Below, one piece after another: positions 5,611-6,126 of a stretch of DNA of 6,126 bases. The stretch's first letter is position 1; the number at the start of each line of letters is the position of its first letter. The notes below the pieces were generated by a model. That model had not been told where the DNA came from. It saw only the letters and a list, made by a program, of their open reading frames with translations, and ran no database searches. The DNA lies in assembly GCA_949739095.1 (NCBI GenBank), contig CATIYX010000036.1, positions 1-6,126 on the forward strand, read 5' to 3'. A program made the position numbers and the translations under genes. The stretch comes from an uncultured Clostridia bacterium. Its GTDB lineage: Bacteria > Bacillota > Clostridia > RUG12999.

Positions 5611-6126
5611 ATGGTAAAAGGAACGATATATGAAATCAATGGACCGGTGGTCAAGGTCAGGGATGTGAAAGGCTTTTCCATTTCAGAACTGGTGAAAGTG
5701 GGGAAAGAAAAGCTGATTGGCGAGGTGATTGGAATTGACGGTGAAAGTACCGTTATTCAGGTATATGAAACAACAGCGGGTCTGAAGCCGGGAGAACCGG
5801 TGGTCGGAGAGGGAATGCCGTTGTCAGTCACGCTTGCACCTGGTATCATCAGCGGGATTTTTGATGGTATTGAGCGCCCGCTGGACATCATTGCAGAAAA
5901 GACCGGTGCATTTATCGCTCGCGGAGTGGATGTAGACCAATTGGATATGGAGAAAAAATGGGATACGCATATCACTGTGAAAGCAGGGGACAAGGTGGCA
6001 GGCGGCACGGTGATTGCCGAAGTACAGGAATCGGCGCTGATTGTGCATAAGGCTATGATTCCACCAGGCGTGGAGGGTACCATTGCAGAAGTAAAACCGG
6101 ATGGCGGCTATACGATTTGTGAACCA
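5611..6126 (+). CDS. ntpA: V-type ATPase catalytic subunit A, N-terminal 172 residues, 3'-truncated
   Basis: The reading frame is open from ATG 5611 to the window edge, giving 172 residues of a subunit that is normally about 590. It is the catalytic ATP-binding subunit of the A3B3 head. MVKGTIYEINGPVVKV opens the N-terminal beta-barrel. KLIGEVIGIDGESTVIQVYE (34-53) and TTAGLKPGEPVV (54-65) continue it, as is typical. APGIISGIFDGIERPLDII (76-94) is the strongly conserved linker to the next part. Residues from about 95 to the edge, including WDTHITVKAGDKVAGG and MIPPGVEGTI, belong to the bulge ('non-homologous region') that marks A-type rather than F-type catalytic subunits. The P-loop and catalytic glutamate lie beyond the window and cannot be judged. 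Genes for subunits B and D would be expected next. Confidence 0.95.
   Translation, partial: MVKGTIYEINGPVVKVRDVKGFSISELVKVGKEKLIGEVIGIDGESTVIQVYETTAGLKPGEPVVGEGMPLSVTLAPGIISGIFDGIERPLDIIAEKTGAFIARGVDVDQLDMEKKWDTHITVKAGDKVAGGTVIAEVQESALIVHKAMIPPGVEGTIAEVKPDGGYTICEP

Noticed and set aside
5220..5681. A 153-codon minus-strand reading frame across the end of E and the start of A.
   Set aside because: It overlaps two confident genes antisense, has low-complexity proline-rich composition and no recognisable domain.

Overview
The window holds a fragment of a PFL-family (UPF0210/DUF711-like) gene followed by most of one operon for a bacterial V-type (A/V-type, Ntp-like) ATPase, all on the + strand. 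Moderate GC content, strong AGGAGG-type ribosome binding sites, tight gene packing and the protein sequences point to an anaerobic Firmicute, most likely a gut Clostridia lineage (Lachnospiraceae/Ruminococcaceae-like). The lineage is inferred from general resemblance, not from a search.

Layout: 1-765 is the C-terminal part of the PFL-family protein, cut by the left edge. After 28 bases come the ATPase genes: peripheral-stalk subunit G/H (794-1111), central-stalk cap subunit C (1191-2243), membrane stator subunit I/a (2268-4160), rotor-ring subunit K/c (4188-4610), central-stalk subunit F (4638-4946), peripheral-stalk subunit E (4964-5557), and the first 172 codons of catalytic subunit A (5611-6126, cut by the right edge). 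The B and D genes needed for a complete enzyme are expected downstream but are not visible. The longest gap inside the operon is about 79 bases (between G/H and C). No gene-free stretch exceeds 300 bases, and no RNA gene, mobile element or CRISPR array was seen.

The genes form a single machine. A (with B) hydrolyses or makes ATP; D and F form the rotating shaft, which docks on C atop the K ring; I contributes the two half-channels and the essential arginine for ion translocation; E and G/H form the peripheral stalks. The points of interest are a gene order (G/H-C-I-K-F-E-A) different from the Enterococcus hirae and archaeal arrangement, a K subunit whose sequence lacks the known Na+-ligand side chains and so suggests H+ coupling, a hairpin just before the catalytic subunit gene, and several start codons where the longest reading frame is probably not the real gene. 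I saw no clear sign of a previously undescribed system; this looks like a well-conserved housekeeping or energy operon.
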